IMG/VR virus record: IMGVR_UViG_3300033182_000098
Span: 1 to 36,137 of that record
DNA: 36,137 bases
Source of the DNA: a virus
Reading direction: 5' to 3' (one strand)
In this document: positions 22,624-28,986 of the stretch, one piece after another
Layout: every line of letters begins with the position of its first letter
Position numbering within the stretch: the first letter of the stretch is position 1
The notes under the pieces: model-generated
What the model was told of the DNA's origin: nothing
Database searches by the model: none
The model's input: only the letters and a program-made list of their open reading frames with translations
Program-made: the position numbers and the translations under genes

Positions 22624-23820
22624 TTAGCCCCAGATTTGGTCCGCGTCGCCTCCAGTATTGCGCAACTCGTACGCCTGGGACCCGTCGAACTCCACTAGGT
22701 CGCGCTTGTTAGTAATAAAGCCCCCTTCATCGTCACTCCAGGAGTAAAAACAGAAGGTGTCCATATATGGAACCTCCTCATCATAAATTGCTCCCAGAAG
22801 GTCGCCCACCTCAATTTTAAACGTTGCGGTTGTATGCTCCCCGTCAGGTTGGACCCAGTCGAACCGCTCCGCGTAACTCTGGAACTGCTTATAAATAACG
22901 CCCTGGGCCTGGGCCTCCTTTTTAACTCGTTGGATTAGGTGGTCATTCGTATAAATGCGGTCCAGAACCTTAGTTTCTCGAATAGTGGTCCACTCCAGGG
23001 CGCGCCCCAGGAGTTCGCCCGCCTCGTTCTCCCAATACCAGGCGCGAACGTTTCCGCTTGATTGTAAAGCCTCGTAAAAGTGTCCTTTATTACGCATACA
23101 AGAATCAAGGAGCGTTCCCGAGTTCTCCGCCACGTCCTCGCGGTTATATAACCACTCCAGGTCCTGGGTATACTGGATATTTAAGGGAGCGTTAACCGCC
23201 TTAATTTCGTTCACTATTTTCTCCAGTTCCTGGTCCGTTGCCTCGATACCCACGCAGTCCAGGATATAACGCACCGCGCGTCCTATTTTCATTTCCTGGT
23301 AGTTGCCCAGGTAGTCCGCGCCCGTTGCCTTATCAACTAGGGCGGGCTTGTTTCCTGGCAGAAACTTTGCCGTTTCCTGGTTATCAAAAATGAACTCCGC
23401 GGGCGTGGTTGGCGTGGCCAACTCAAAACCGCTCTTATACCCCCAGGCCGAAACGTGGTCCGCACTATTGAACTGGAGGGGCATACTGCGCTCAATTGCG
23501 CTTGTTAATAGGTCGCGGCTCGAACCCTTAACCAGGGCGCGCAGGTTTCCAGTTCTGGACCAACCCACCAGGCGAACTCCACGGGCGGGATAAGTATCCG
23601 TCCTCATAACTAAGCCGTTGGAGTTCTTACGAGTGTTGACCCACTGGGCCACGTTCGCTCCTTTGCCGTTGGTGTACTTAACCAACTGGAGGTCAGAAAT
23701 ACGGACGCGCACCTGGTCGTTGCCCCACCCCCAGGATAACGAAACGAGGTCGTTTCCCTGGTCCTGGAGTGCCTGGATTAGCGTTTCCTGGTAGTCGAAA
23801 AAATCTACTTTTTTGCTCAT
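22624..23820 (-). CDS. Phage protein of unknown function, first gene of the island
   Basis: 398 residues. The C-terminal half contains a pattern I recall from uncharacterised proteins of several large phages: NSGTLLDSCMRNKGHFYEAL, VRAWYWENEAGELLGRALEW and ETKVLDRIYTNDHLIQRVKK. The N-terminal half has WGWGNDQVRVRISDLQLVKY and two basic Arg-rich stretches. No known catalytic motif or membrane segment is visible. Its co-occurrence with the M20-type peptidase in one operon suggests a shared task. About 25 CCWGG sites fall in this gene. Confidence 0.7.
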   Translation of the reverse strand: MSKKVDFFDYQETLIQALQDQGNDLVSLSWGWGNDQVRVRISDLQLVKYTNGKGANVAQWVNTRKNSNGLVMRTDTYPARGVRLVGWSRTGNLRALVKGSSRDLLTSAIERSMPLQFNSADHVSAWGYKSGFELATPTTPAEFIFDNQETAKFLPGNKPALVDKATGADYLGNYQEMKIGRAVRYILDCVGIEATDQELEKIVNEIKAVNAPLNIQYTQDLEWLYNREDVAENSGTLLDSCMRNKGHFYEALQSSGNVRAWYWENEAGELLGRALEWTTIRETKVLDRIYTNDHLIQRVKKEAQAQGVIYKQFQSYAERFDWVQPDGEHTTATFKIEVGDLLGAIYDEEVPYMDTFCFYSWSDDEGGFITNKRDLVEFDGSQAYELRNTGGDADQIWG

Positions 23821-24049
23821 AACTAATTGATTTTAAGATAGTTAAACGTTAAACAATACGGGCGGTTCCTCCGCTCGTTGAAACGAATATAGGGCCTTTA
23901 AATAACTTATATATATAAGCCAGATTGAAGGATTCACAAAGAAATTGCCGATTTATTGAAAAAAATGCAATACATTTGCAAAATGGGACCAGAAAATGAA
24001 ATATTAGCAACGAAAAACGCGGTTTTCTTGAGAATATCGCAAAAACGCT
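23821..24049 (-). promoter_or_regulatory. Leader/promoter region of the island operon
   Basis: Non-coding, and AT-rich compared with both sides. On the minus strand a TTTG about 19 bases upstream of a TATATATATAAG run (around 23907-23933) could be a promoter for the 398-residue gene. There is also a GAGCGG/CCGC small hairpin near 23857-23873 and the dyad TGCAA/TTGCA at 23967-23980. All are tentative. Confidence 0.3.
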
Positions 24050-24235
24050 CTGCTTATATGAACGCAACGCCCGCGCATACGTCACGCGCGCACCTGGACC
24101 CGCGTTCGTATCTCGCGCACATACGCCCGCACCTGGGCGCGTACGCATACGCCCGCACGCCTGCGCCTGGGCGCGCACCTGCGCACACGCATACACGCGC
24201 GCATACGCGAATAAGTAAAAGAATTGACACCCGCA
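24050..24235. other. CGC-rich low-complexity tract with alternating purine/pyrimidine runs
   Basis: About 180 bases built from GCGC, ACGC, GCATACGC and CACCTGGGCGCG motifs. Positions 24180-24209 alternate purine and pyrimidine without a break for 30 bases, and 24137-24152 does so nearly as long; such DNA can adopt the Z form under negative supercoiling. Several overlapping frames are open here only because stop codons are scarce in such sequence; I do not accept any as a gene. Confidence 0.8.
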
Positions 24236-24240
24236 AACGA

Positions 24241-24287
24241 TTTCCGATAGTTTCCGATATTTTTTATCAACAGGCCTTAACGCCTGT
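24241..24287. promoter_or_regulatory. Origin-like cluster: TTTCCGATA repeats, DnaA-box-like site, inverted repeat
   Basis: TTTCCGATA occurs twice, 10 bp apart (24241-24249, 24251-24259). It is followed by TTATCAACA (24264-24272), one base off the DnaA box TTATNCACA. An inverted repeat ACAGGC/GCCTGT (24270-24275, 24282-24287) follows. The phage also encodes a DnaA domain IV-like protein. A replication origin or regulator site is an inference. Confidence 0.4.
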
Positions 24288-24318
24288 CAACGCAAGCAAA
24301 AATCGCAAATTTTGGGGG

Positions 24319-24396
24319 TCCTATATTAAAGAGGGGGGGTCCTATATTAAAGAGGAACCCTCCTGCATTAAAGAGCAACCGTCCTGCATTAAAGAG
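24319..24396. repeat. Iterons: four 15-bp cores at 21-bp period
   Basis: TCCTATATTAAAGAG at 24319 and 24340, TCCTGCATTAAAGAG at 24361 and 24382, each 21 bp apart. Two more cores lie at 24493-24505 and 24508-24520, the second within the dyad GGGTC/GACCC and covering the stop codon of the 88-residue gene. The first two share one core variant (TAT) and the next two another (TGC). Exact 21-bp phasing suggests a protein bound to one face of the helix. Confidence 0.85.
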
Positions 24397-24401
24397 GAAA
24401 T

Positions 24402-24436
24402 AAAAAAAGCTGGCTACTTAACTTCACCAGCTTTTA
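24402..24436 (-). terminator. Terminator of the terminase operon (possibly bidirectional)
   Basis: Nine-base stem AAAAGCTGG/CCAGCTTTT (24405-24413, 24427-24435) with a 13-base loop. The minus-strand transcript continues TTTTTTTATTT. It lies about 75 bases beyond the stop of the 88-residue gene, with iterons on both sides. The plus-strand copy is followed by CTTTTAATT and could also act. Confidence 0.8.
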
Positions 24437-24492
24437 ATTATAAGAAATAGACAGTTCAAAGATACAAAAAGGATATCAAACATACAACACCC

Positions 24493-24520
24493 TCCTGCAT
24501 TAAAGGGTCCTATATTAAAG
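24493..24520. repeat. Iteron pair at the end of the terminase operon
   Basis: TCCTGCATTAAAG (24493-24505) and TCCTATATTAAAG (24508-24520), the same two core variants as in the array at 24319-24396, here 15 bp apart. The second copy contains the stop codon (TAG on the minus strand) of the 88-residue gene. Confidence 0.8.
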
Positions 24521-24776
24521 ACCCAGTTGCAACAAAGTCTCTGTGATTTATCTCACCTAATTTTATGAAGTGGTCAAGAGCTAGCACTCTGAACATTAGT
24601 GGCATTCTATTTAGATAGATGCCTGCGTCATCGTGTGTCTCTACTGGCAAGTATAGTCTTCTTGCTGTTCTTGTTTCATATTCTAATACCTTGAAGAAGT
24701 CAAGTACGTCTTCGTGCTTTACTCCAAGTACATCTGCTAATTCTCTGCTAGTTCTAGCCGCTAATAATTTTTCCAT
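24510..24776 (-). CDS. Small Rha-like regulatory protein, tentative
   Basis: 88 residues. The N-terminal part TSRELADVLGVKHEDVLDFF resembles the first helix pair of Rha/antirepressor-type phage regulators (SREIAE..GK.H..V pattern), where it binds DNA or partner proteins. The rest (LYLPVETHDDAGIYLNRMPL) is not clear, and the protein is much shorter than a full Rha. It follows terL with 2 bases between and ends in an iteron. It could be an antirepressor remnant or a terminase accessory. Confidence 0.5.
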   Translation of the reverse strand: MEKLLAARTSRELADVLGVKHEDVLDFFKVLEYETRTARRLYLPVETHDDAGIYLNRMPLMFRVLALDHFIKLGEINHRDFVATGSLI

Positions 24777-24778
24777 TG

Positions 24779-25990
24779 CTATCTGATTACATACCTGCCT
24801 AAACTTCTGCCTTGTACCAAGTATTGCAGGGCATACCTGATGGCATCTAAAAAGTGATTAAAGTTATCTATAGGCTTTGCATTACGCTCCTGCCATATAT
24901 AATTGTTTAGCTCTCTGATTATACCGTGAGAACCTTTGTCTACTACTATATCATAGTCCTGCATTAAAGCAATACCAGACAATATAGAACCAGACTTCTT
25001 TATGGTTGGCCTAATGTTTAAGTCCATAGACTTCAGCTCCGATATCAAACGAGGCTCCGAGTTATCACAGACTATCAAATCTATATTACAGAACTGCTTA
25101 TTCTTTCTAGCTATCTCTGAAGTAGTTAAGTTCTTCTGTCCGTAACATTCTCTAACCCACATCGTCTTACTATCATTATCTATGCTGATTTGCACCAGCG
25201 TTGTTAAGTCAGTAGAGAAACCAAAATCCTGCCCAAAGCAGGTAAGCTCCGTTTGCTGGTAGTCACCTACCTTCCATCGCTTATAGATAGTTCCTTCTGC
25301 CTTACTTAACCATCCACCAAGAATAGCGTGTAAGTATTTATCTGGACGCTTCTGCTTCATATCTAATACCTGCTCCAAGAAAGACTCTGATAGATTCTCC
25401 TTGTTGTCCATATAGGTAGTATGGATATAGCTGGCATTGCCTTCCTTACCATTCCACCCTTCAGGTACACCGACATTCTGGAACCATCTCTGATAAATCC
25501 AATGCTCCTTAGTGGTTGGGTTTAGAATAAGAATACATCTATTCTGTCTATCCTGCACCCTGACCGACAGGTCAATCTTATTAAACGTATCCTCGTCTAT
25601 AAGCTCTTCTGCCTCATCGAGTACAAAGGTAGTAATTCCATTTAAGGATTTCAAGGCTGCGGTCTGATTTCCTGATGAAGTTCTAATACCCTTGAAGATA
25701 ATAGAGTTCCTAGTAGTTAGGTTGATTATCTCATCCTTAGTAATACGGAAGTCTTCCTGTACACCCATAAGCTCAATCTTCTCTACGAACTCTGGGATAA
25801 TAGAAGTCTGCGCTGAGGTCATTGTATAACGGCTAAACAGTATCTTATGTCCTTCCTCGTAGGTTAGGTTCAATAAGAATACTGCTACACCGAAAGACTT
25901 ACCAGACCCTCGACCACCAGTAATAACAAAGTACCTGCTATCGTCTTTAAATAGAGGTAGGTACCTTTCATTCAGTTGTACTTGACTCAT
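24779..25990 (-). CDS. terL: Terminase large subunit
   Basis: 403 residues. ATPase: Walker A TGGRGSGKS (24-32), Walker B TTFVLDEAEEL (D125, E126), coupling motif ILILNPTT (153-160). RNase H-like nuclease: GQDFGFSTD (D255), LIVCDNSEP (D309) and HFLDAIRYALQYL (D382). This is the PBSX/Terminase_3-like type. It pumps DNA through the portal and cuts it. It overlaps terS by 23 bases. The sequence around 24956-24969 (minus strand, codons for ALMQDY) is 14 bases identical to an iteron in the array downstream. Confidence 0.95.
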   Translation of the reverse strand: MSQVQLNERYLPLFKDDSRYFVITGGRGSGKSFGVAVFLLNLTYEEGHKILFSRYTMTSAQTSIIPEFVEKIELMGVQEDFRITKDEIINLTTRNSIIFKGIRTSSGNQTAALKSLNGITTFVLDEAEELIDEDTFNKIDLSVRVQDRQNRCILILNPTTKEHWIYQRWFQNVGVPEGWNGKEGNASYIHTTYMDNKENLSESFLEQVLDMKQKRPDKYLHAILGGWLSKAEGTIYKRWKVGDYQQTELTCFGQDFGFSTDLTTLVQISIDNDSKTMWVRECYGQKNLTTSEIARKNKQFCNIDLIVCDNSEPRLISELKSMDLNIRPTIKKSGSILSGIALMQDYDIVVDKGSHGIIRELNNYIWQERNAKPIDNFNHFLDAIRYALQYLVQGRSLGRYVIR

Positions 25991-26375
25991 CTTCTTCTGG
26001 AGTTATATCTATTGTCTTCTCGTCAGGTTGATTGTTAAAAGAGAAGTTAATAGTAGGTGCTGACTTGCTAGGCGTGTGATTCACCTCGCCTTTCTCTAAG
26101 TGGTCCAGATACATCTTGATAGCATTTAGCTTGACTGTATCTGACTCTCCGCTTTTAATAATCTCAGCCAACTGCTCAAAGATTCCAGCAGCTCCGCCTA
26201 GACTCTTGATTGCTACGCTCTCTGCTATCTTGGGCAGCAGCTTCTTCTTAGCATCGTTCATACGGGCGGGCTTCGAAGTCACCTGACCTCTTATCTCTAC
26301 TTTAGACGGTAGTCGCTTGTTATGCTTCCTACCATCCGTACTTCTAATCTCATTACTCTTTTGTCTCTTTGCCAT
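25968..26375 (-). CDS. terS: Terminase small subunit-like protein
   Basis: 135 residues. A basic N-terminus (AKRQKSNEIRSTDGRKHNKR) is followed by a helical core (KLLPKIAESVAIKSLGGAAG, FEQLAEIIKSGESDTVKLNA) and an acidic Ser/Thr-rich tail (DITPEEDESSTTE). Size, layout and overlap with terL support a small terminase subunit that recognises the packaging site. The core does not show a textbook helix-turn-helix, so the call rests mainly on position. Confidence 0.65.
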   Translation of the reverse strand: MAKRQKSNEIRSTDGRKHNKRLPSKVEIRGQVTSKPARMNDAKKKLLPKIAESVAIKSLGGAAGIFEQLAEIIKSGESDTVKLNAIKMYLDHLEKGEVNHTPSKSAPTINFSFNNQPDEKTIDITPEEDESSTTE

Positions 26376-26643
26376 AATTCGTGTTGTATATTTCTCTGTA
26401 TGTATCCCAGATAGCTGTCATTATATCGTCTTTGTTATAGACGAACTCTGACTGTCTATACTTGTCCCCATACCTGATAGTAAGTGCATACATATTAGTT
26501 TGCTTCCAATACTGTCCGTCCTTGATTGCTTCTGGCTTGCAGCTAACAAAGATATGTTTAGCTACGCACCAAGACATCTCTTTCATAGGATGCTCGCCTC
26601 TAGGCGAACCAAGTCGGTATAGGCTTTTCTTTATTCTGGGCAT
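26353..26643 (-). CDS. Hypothetical protein before terS
   Basis: 96 residues: MPRIKKSLYRLGSPRGEHPM, then WCVAKHIFVSCKPEAIKDGQ, YWKQTNMYALTIRYGDKYRQ and a C-terminal helix. It reads as a small alpha/beta protein with several aromatic residues; not recognised. It overlaps terS by 23 bases and abuts the DnaA-like gene. Neighbours suggest a role in early DNA metabolism or packaging. Confidence 0.65.
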   Translation of the reverse strand: MPRIKKSLYRLGSPRGEHPMKEMSWCVAKHIFVSCKPEAIKDGQYWKQTNMYALTIRYGDKYRQSEFVYNKDDIMTAIWDTYREIYNTNYGKETKE

Positions 26644-27224
26644 TATCTATAAACTCTGCTTCTAATGGCCCTTACCATTATGCTTAACTTGTCGTGAATC
26701 TCTTGAAGCTCATCTTGACTAAGACCTTCATAAAGAGGCTTAAACATATTGTTAGTCGCCTCCATTAATCTAAACTTGGTTCTGTAGTTTTTGTTCTGGT
26801 CTATCAGCTTGTAGATTCTTTCCTTGAGCAAATCTTCTGTTTTACACGATTTAAGCTCATATAACGGACTTTCTTGCTCTGGCTGGAATATCATACTCAA
26901 ATCATCGTAAAGTTCCTTAAACGTCGCCTCACGCATTGCAAAATGGAATATTACATTTAGATTGTGTAATACAGTAGAATGGTCTCTCTTCATCGACTCA
27001 CCTATTTCTTTGTGAGTAATCGTTTCGTTGCTCATTTCTCTAGCCACCTTGCAATAGACCGCTCTGGCATAGGTGTAATGCCTCTTCTGCATAGGCGTAT
27101 CTATTCTGTGACCCACTCTTTTCTCAACTTCTCTTTTAAGTGTTTGTAATCTACGATTCATTTGTGTCTTGTTTGCTTTGCGTTTCATCTTGCGCTTCTC
27201 TAATCTGCGACTCATAAACTTCAA
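26643..27224 (-). CDS. DnaA domain IV-like DNA-binding protein
   Basis: Up to 193 residues; an ATG at 27161 (MNRRLQTLKREVEKRVGHRI) would shorten it by 21 and reduce the overlap with the previous gene to 11 bases. Residues 69-90 contain ITHKEIGESMKRDHSTVLHN, very close to the DnaA box-binding signature (IG..F..RDHSTV.HA) of bacterial DnaA domain IV. The AAA+ domain of DnaA is absent. A long helical tail follows. It may bind DnaA-box-like sites to steer host replication proteins or to repress host initiation. Such genes are common beside phage terminases. Confidence 0.8.
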   Translation of the reverse strand: MKFMSRRLEKRKMKRKANKTQMNRRLQTLKREVEKRVGHRIDTPMQKRHYTYARAVYCKVAREMSNETITHKEIGESMKRDHSTVLHNLNVIFHFAMREATFKELYDDLSMIFQPEQESPLYELKSCKTEDLLKERIYKLIDQNKNYRTKFRLMEATNNMFKPLYEGLSQDELQEIHDKLSIMVRAIRSRVYR

Positions 27225-27537
27225 ATAATATGTCTTTAAATATTTCTCTACTTACTCTTTTGTATTCTTCAGCGTCATATATCTTCTCACCTTCGGTTTC
27301 AGACATAACAGCTGCTTCATCAAATCGCTTTTCTATGGTCTCCTCTATTTTGTCTATTGCCTTCTTGATACCAAAGCAAACTAAATACTGCTCTTTCTCT
27401 TGGAAATGACTGAGGACCTCATCGAATATTTCTAGCTCATTATTGAGCAGCCAATACATAAGCGTAGCTATGTAAAAGTGTTCCCCTGTCTCCTTGTCGT
27501 CTGACGCATTGTATTTATAAAGTTCTTCGAATAACAT
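27151..27537 (-). CDS. Hypothetical acidic helical protein
   Basis: 128 residues, strongly acidic and mostly helical (ELYKYNASDDKETGEHFYIA, EIFDEVLSHFQEKEQYLVCF, EYKRVSREIFKDILFEVYES). No signature motif. It lies between the RecE-like nuclease and the DnaA-like gene with overlaps on both sides, so it belongs to the same early operon. Confidence 0.6.
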   Translation of the reverse strand: MLFEELYKYNASDDKETGEHFYIATLMYWLLNNELEIFDEVLSHFQEKEQYLVCFGIKKAIDKIEETIEKRFDEAAVMSETEGEKIYDAEEYKRVSREIFKDILFEVYESQIREAQDETQSKQDTNES

Positions 27538-28303
27538 TGTTCTTGATTAGGGTTTCAGAATCTGGTGACAGAAAGAACTTCTTATAGTTCTCAATGCCCT
27601 TTGCAATGTGCATACGTCCCATTTCTAGGAACTGCTCACTACAATCAAATATACCAATTTCTTTGGTACCCTTATCAACTACCAAGAAGATAAAGTCTGT
27701 AGCTCCAAATATCTCCATATACAATACGGCTTGCAGCGCATACTTAAATCTTCTTGCAGACCAGTAAAAGTCCTCGCCCTCTTCGCCAATGCTAGATGTG
27801 GTCTTAATGTCTATAATGGTAGAACCATCTTTAGTAATAGCATCAGCTTTTGCTCTGAATGGCAGGTCTTTAATCATTGCTACATTAGGCACTTCGTAAT
27901 TACAGTTTTCCAATAGAAAACTTGAAGTATGGTTACTCTTAACAGCGTCAGCTATCCAGTAAGCAGACTCCATCTCTGACTGTGTATATACTTTATGTTC
28001 TCCGTATTCAGCCACAGCATCTTTAAACTCCTTTCTAGCTTTAGTTCCTTCTGTGATTACAAGGTCCTTTAGCTTGTGTGGCTCCAAGATAGACAAGTGT
28101 ATAAGCTGTCCATCTCTAAGGGCCTGAGAACTATCTGACTGCTTTAAAGAGGATTGGTAGGCCTTCGGCCCTTCAATTAGCTTTTTAAGCGCAGAGCTGC
28201 TTAGAGCGTACTGGCCTAAGTGTCCGTAGTAATACGAATCACTTTCCATTTTCTTGAGCAGCTCCGCTTTCGTAATCTGCTCTCCGTTCAGTAGCGTTAT
28301 CAT
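27515..28303 (-). CDS. RecE/YqaJ-like PD-(D/E)XK exonuclease
   Basis: 262 residues. N-terminal LSSSALKKLIEGPKAYQ and ALRDGQLIHLSILEP are typical of the RecE/DUF3799 exonuclease group. The active site reads FRAKADAI (D154) and TIIDIKTTSS (D165, K167), with FKYALQAVLYMEIFG supplying the conserved Gln. The enzyme would degrade one strand of linear double-stranded DNA and feed the ERF annealing protein encoded at 33.6-34.2 kb. Its ATG directly follows a perfect 27-bp tandem duplication. Confidence 0.85.
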   Translation of the reverse strand: MITLLNGEQITKAELLKKMESDSYYYGHLGQYALSSSALKKLIEGPKAYQSSLKQSDSSQALRDGQLIHLSILEPHKLKDLVITEGTKARKEFKDAVAEYGEHKVYTQSEMESAYWIADAVKSNHTSSFLLENCNYEVPNVAMIKDLPFRAKADAITKDGSTIIDIKTTSSIGEEGEDFYWSARRFKYALQAVLYMEIFGATDFIFLVVDKGTKEIGIFDCSEQFLEMGRMHIAKGIENYKKFFLSPDSETLIKNNVIRRTL

Positions 28304-28598
28304 TGTAAGAGTATAATTCGTGTTCTAATTTGTAAGAGTATAATTCGTGTTCTAATTCTTTTATCTTCTCGTTCAGCTTAACCTCGTTAATGGTTCTGCG
28401 CTTCATAAACTCATTGTAAGCGAACCGTTCCATTCTAAGGTCATTGACATAGAAGATAATATCTTGTACATCCTTGCTCATCTGTACTAACTTAGAGCTA
28501 GGCTTCTTCTTAATAGCTTCCGTTATTGTACTTAACAAGTCAATAATAGCTGCATCGTACAAGAGGTCCTTATGATTCTTTGATAGTTTGTCAATCAT
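28239..28598 (-). CDS. Hypothetical coiled-coil protein with internal 9-residue duplication
   Basis: 119 residues. Helical (LYDAAIIDLLSTITEAIKKK, MSKDVQDIIFYVNDLRMERF), then the near-identical peptides KLEHELYSY twice in a row near residue 82-100. The duplication is a perfect 27-bp tandem repeat at the DNA level. The 3' end overlaps the first 65 bases of the nuclease gene. Function not recognised. Confidence 0.6.
   Translation of the reverse strand: MIDKLSKNHKDLLYDAAIIDLLSTITEAIKKKPSSKLVQMSKDVQDIIFYVNDLRMERFAYNEFMKRRTINEVKLNEKIKELEHELYSYKLEHELYSYNDNATERRADYESGAAQENGK
28304..28357. repeat. Perfect tandem duplication, 2 x 27 bp
   Basis: 28304-28330 and 28331-28357 are identical. In frame with the 119-residue gene it adds nine residues (LEHELYSYK-type). 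The right-hand gene start (nuclease ATG at 28301-28303) abuts the array. Perfect identity implies a recent duplication. Confidence 0.95.
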
Positions 28599-28605
28599 AG
28601 CTACG

Positions 28606-28629
28606 ACTTCCTAACTTCCTAACTTCCTA
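28606..28629. repeat. Three 8-bp direct repeats at a gene junction
   Basis: ACTTCCTA three times in a row at 28606-28629. It covers the last codons and stop of the 73-residue gene; slippage here would change its C-terminus (RKLGS). Confidence 0.9.
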
Positions 28630-28832
28630 ATTTCCATTGTATTCAAGTTAACAGAATACCAATGCGAAGTCATATCAGTAAGCTTCTCCCCATAATCAAC
28701 TACAGGAACATTAAGCCAATGGTCTTGAAACTCTCCTGTTACTGCGCAAACAGAAGACGTAACATCATTTCTATCTAACGCTCTATGAGCGGCAGATAAA
28801 ACCTTTTCGAGGTGTCTTTGTGGTATTTCCAT
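28611..28832 (-). CDS. Hypothetical small protein
   Basis: 73 residues: MEIPQRHLEKVLSAAHRALD, SVCAVTGEFQDHWLNVPVVD, and a C-terminal strand MTSHWYSVNLNTMEIRKLGS. A helix followed by beta strands; not recognised. It starts 1 base after the stop of the 50-residue gene and ends in an 8-bp repeat array. Part of the early operon. Confidence 0.6.
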   Translation of the reverse strand: MEIPQRHLEKVLSAAHRALDRNDVTSSVCAVTGEFQDHWLNVPVVDYGEKLTDMTSHWYSVNLNTMEIRKLGS

Positions 28833-28833
28833 A

Positions 28834-28986
28834 TTACTTCACTTTGTTTCTGTCTCTCCAAGTAACATAGCACACAGCTAGTCTTTGGTCTTGACGTTTA
28901 TACTCAATCATCATCTGATTGTCTGACATACATCTGCTAACAAACTCGTCCTGAGTCTCGTTAGCTTTTGGTTTTGGTAATGGCAT
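28834..28986 (-). CDS. Small conserved phage protein
   Basis: 50 residues: MPLPKPKANETQDEFVSRCM, SDNQMMIEYKRQDQRLAVCY, VTWRDRNKVK. The pattern MPLPKPK.NE.Q..FVSRCM...QR.AVCY..W is one I know from short proteins and from segments attached to head-maturation proteases in many phages. Function unknown. Two Cys. It overlaps the upstream diphosphohydrolase gene by 26 bases. Confidence 0.7.
   Translation of the reverse strand: MPLPKPKANETQDEFVSRCMSDNQMMIEYKRQDQRLAVCYVTWRDRNKVK

Larger units (their letters stand above)
20990..24235. mobile_element. G+C-rich island, probably acquired DNA
   Basis: Base composition changes sharply from about 38-40% to well over 50% G+C, together with codon use (many CGC, GCG, CTG, GTC codons), at 20.99 kb, and changes back after 24.23 kb. 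I counted about 65 CCAGG/CCTGG sites inside against about ten in the other 33 kb. The island holds three minus-strand genes and two terminators. It is flanked by a 49-bp tandem repeat and the GIY-YIG gene on the left and by 21-bp iterons on the right. No transposase or integrase is seen. GATC and CATG are absent here too, so it is not a simple recent import from an unrelated host, and host-range sharing with the donor is likely. Confidence 0.65.

Noticed and set aside
24054-24270. Overlapping Arg/Ala/Cys-rich minus-strand frames in the CGC tract
   Set aside because: Low-complexity translations without stops because the DNA has few T-A-rich codons; no start context or homology.
23956-24450. 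164-codon open frame on the plus strand through the CGC-rich tract and iterons
   Set aside because: Its middle (Ala/His/Arg/Thr) and end (SYIKEGG-type repeats) come from DNA repeats lacking stops. The opposite strand is equally open there. The first 35 codons look protein-like, so a peptide is not fully excluded.
24319-24520. CRISPR array reading of the iterons
   Set aside because: Repeats are 13-15 bases with 6-base gaps, too short for spacers; no cas genes.
24779-25990. terL copy of the iteron as a plain coincidence
   Set aside because: Not fully rejected: codons for ALMQDY could produce it by chance, but a 14-base exact match to a repeat only 570 bases away is unlikely, so I kept it as a finding.
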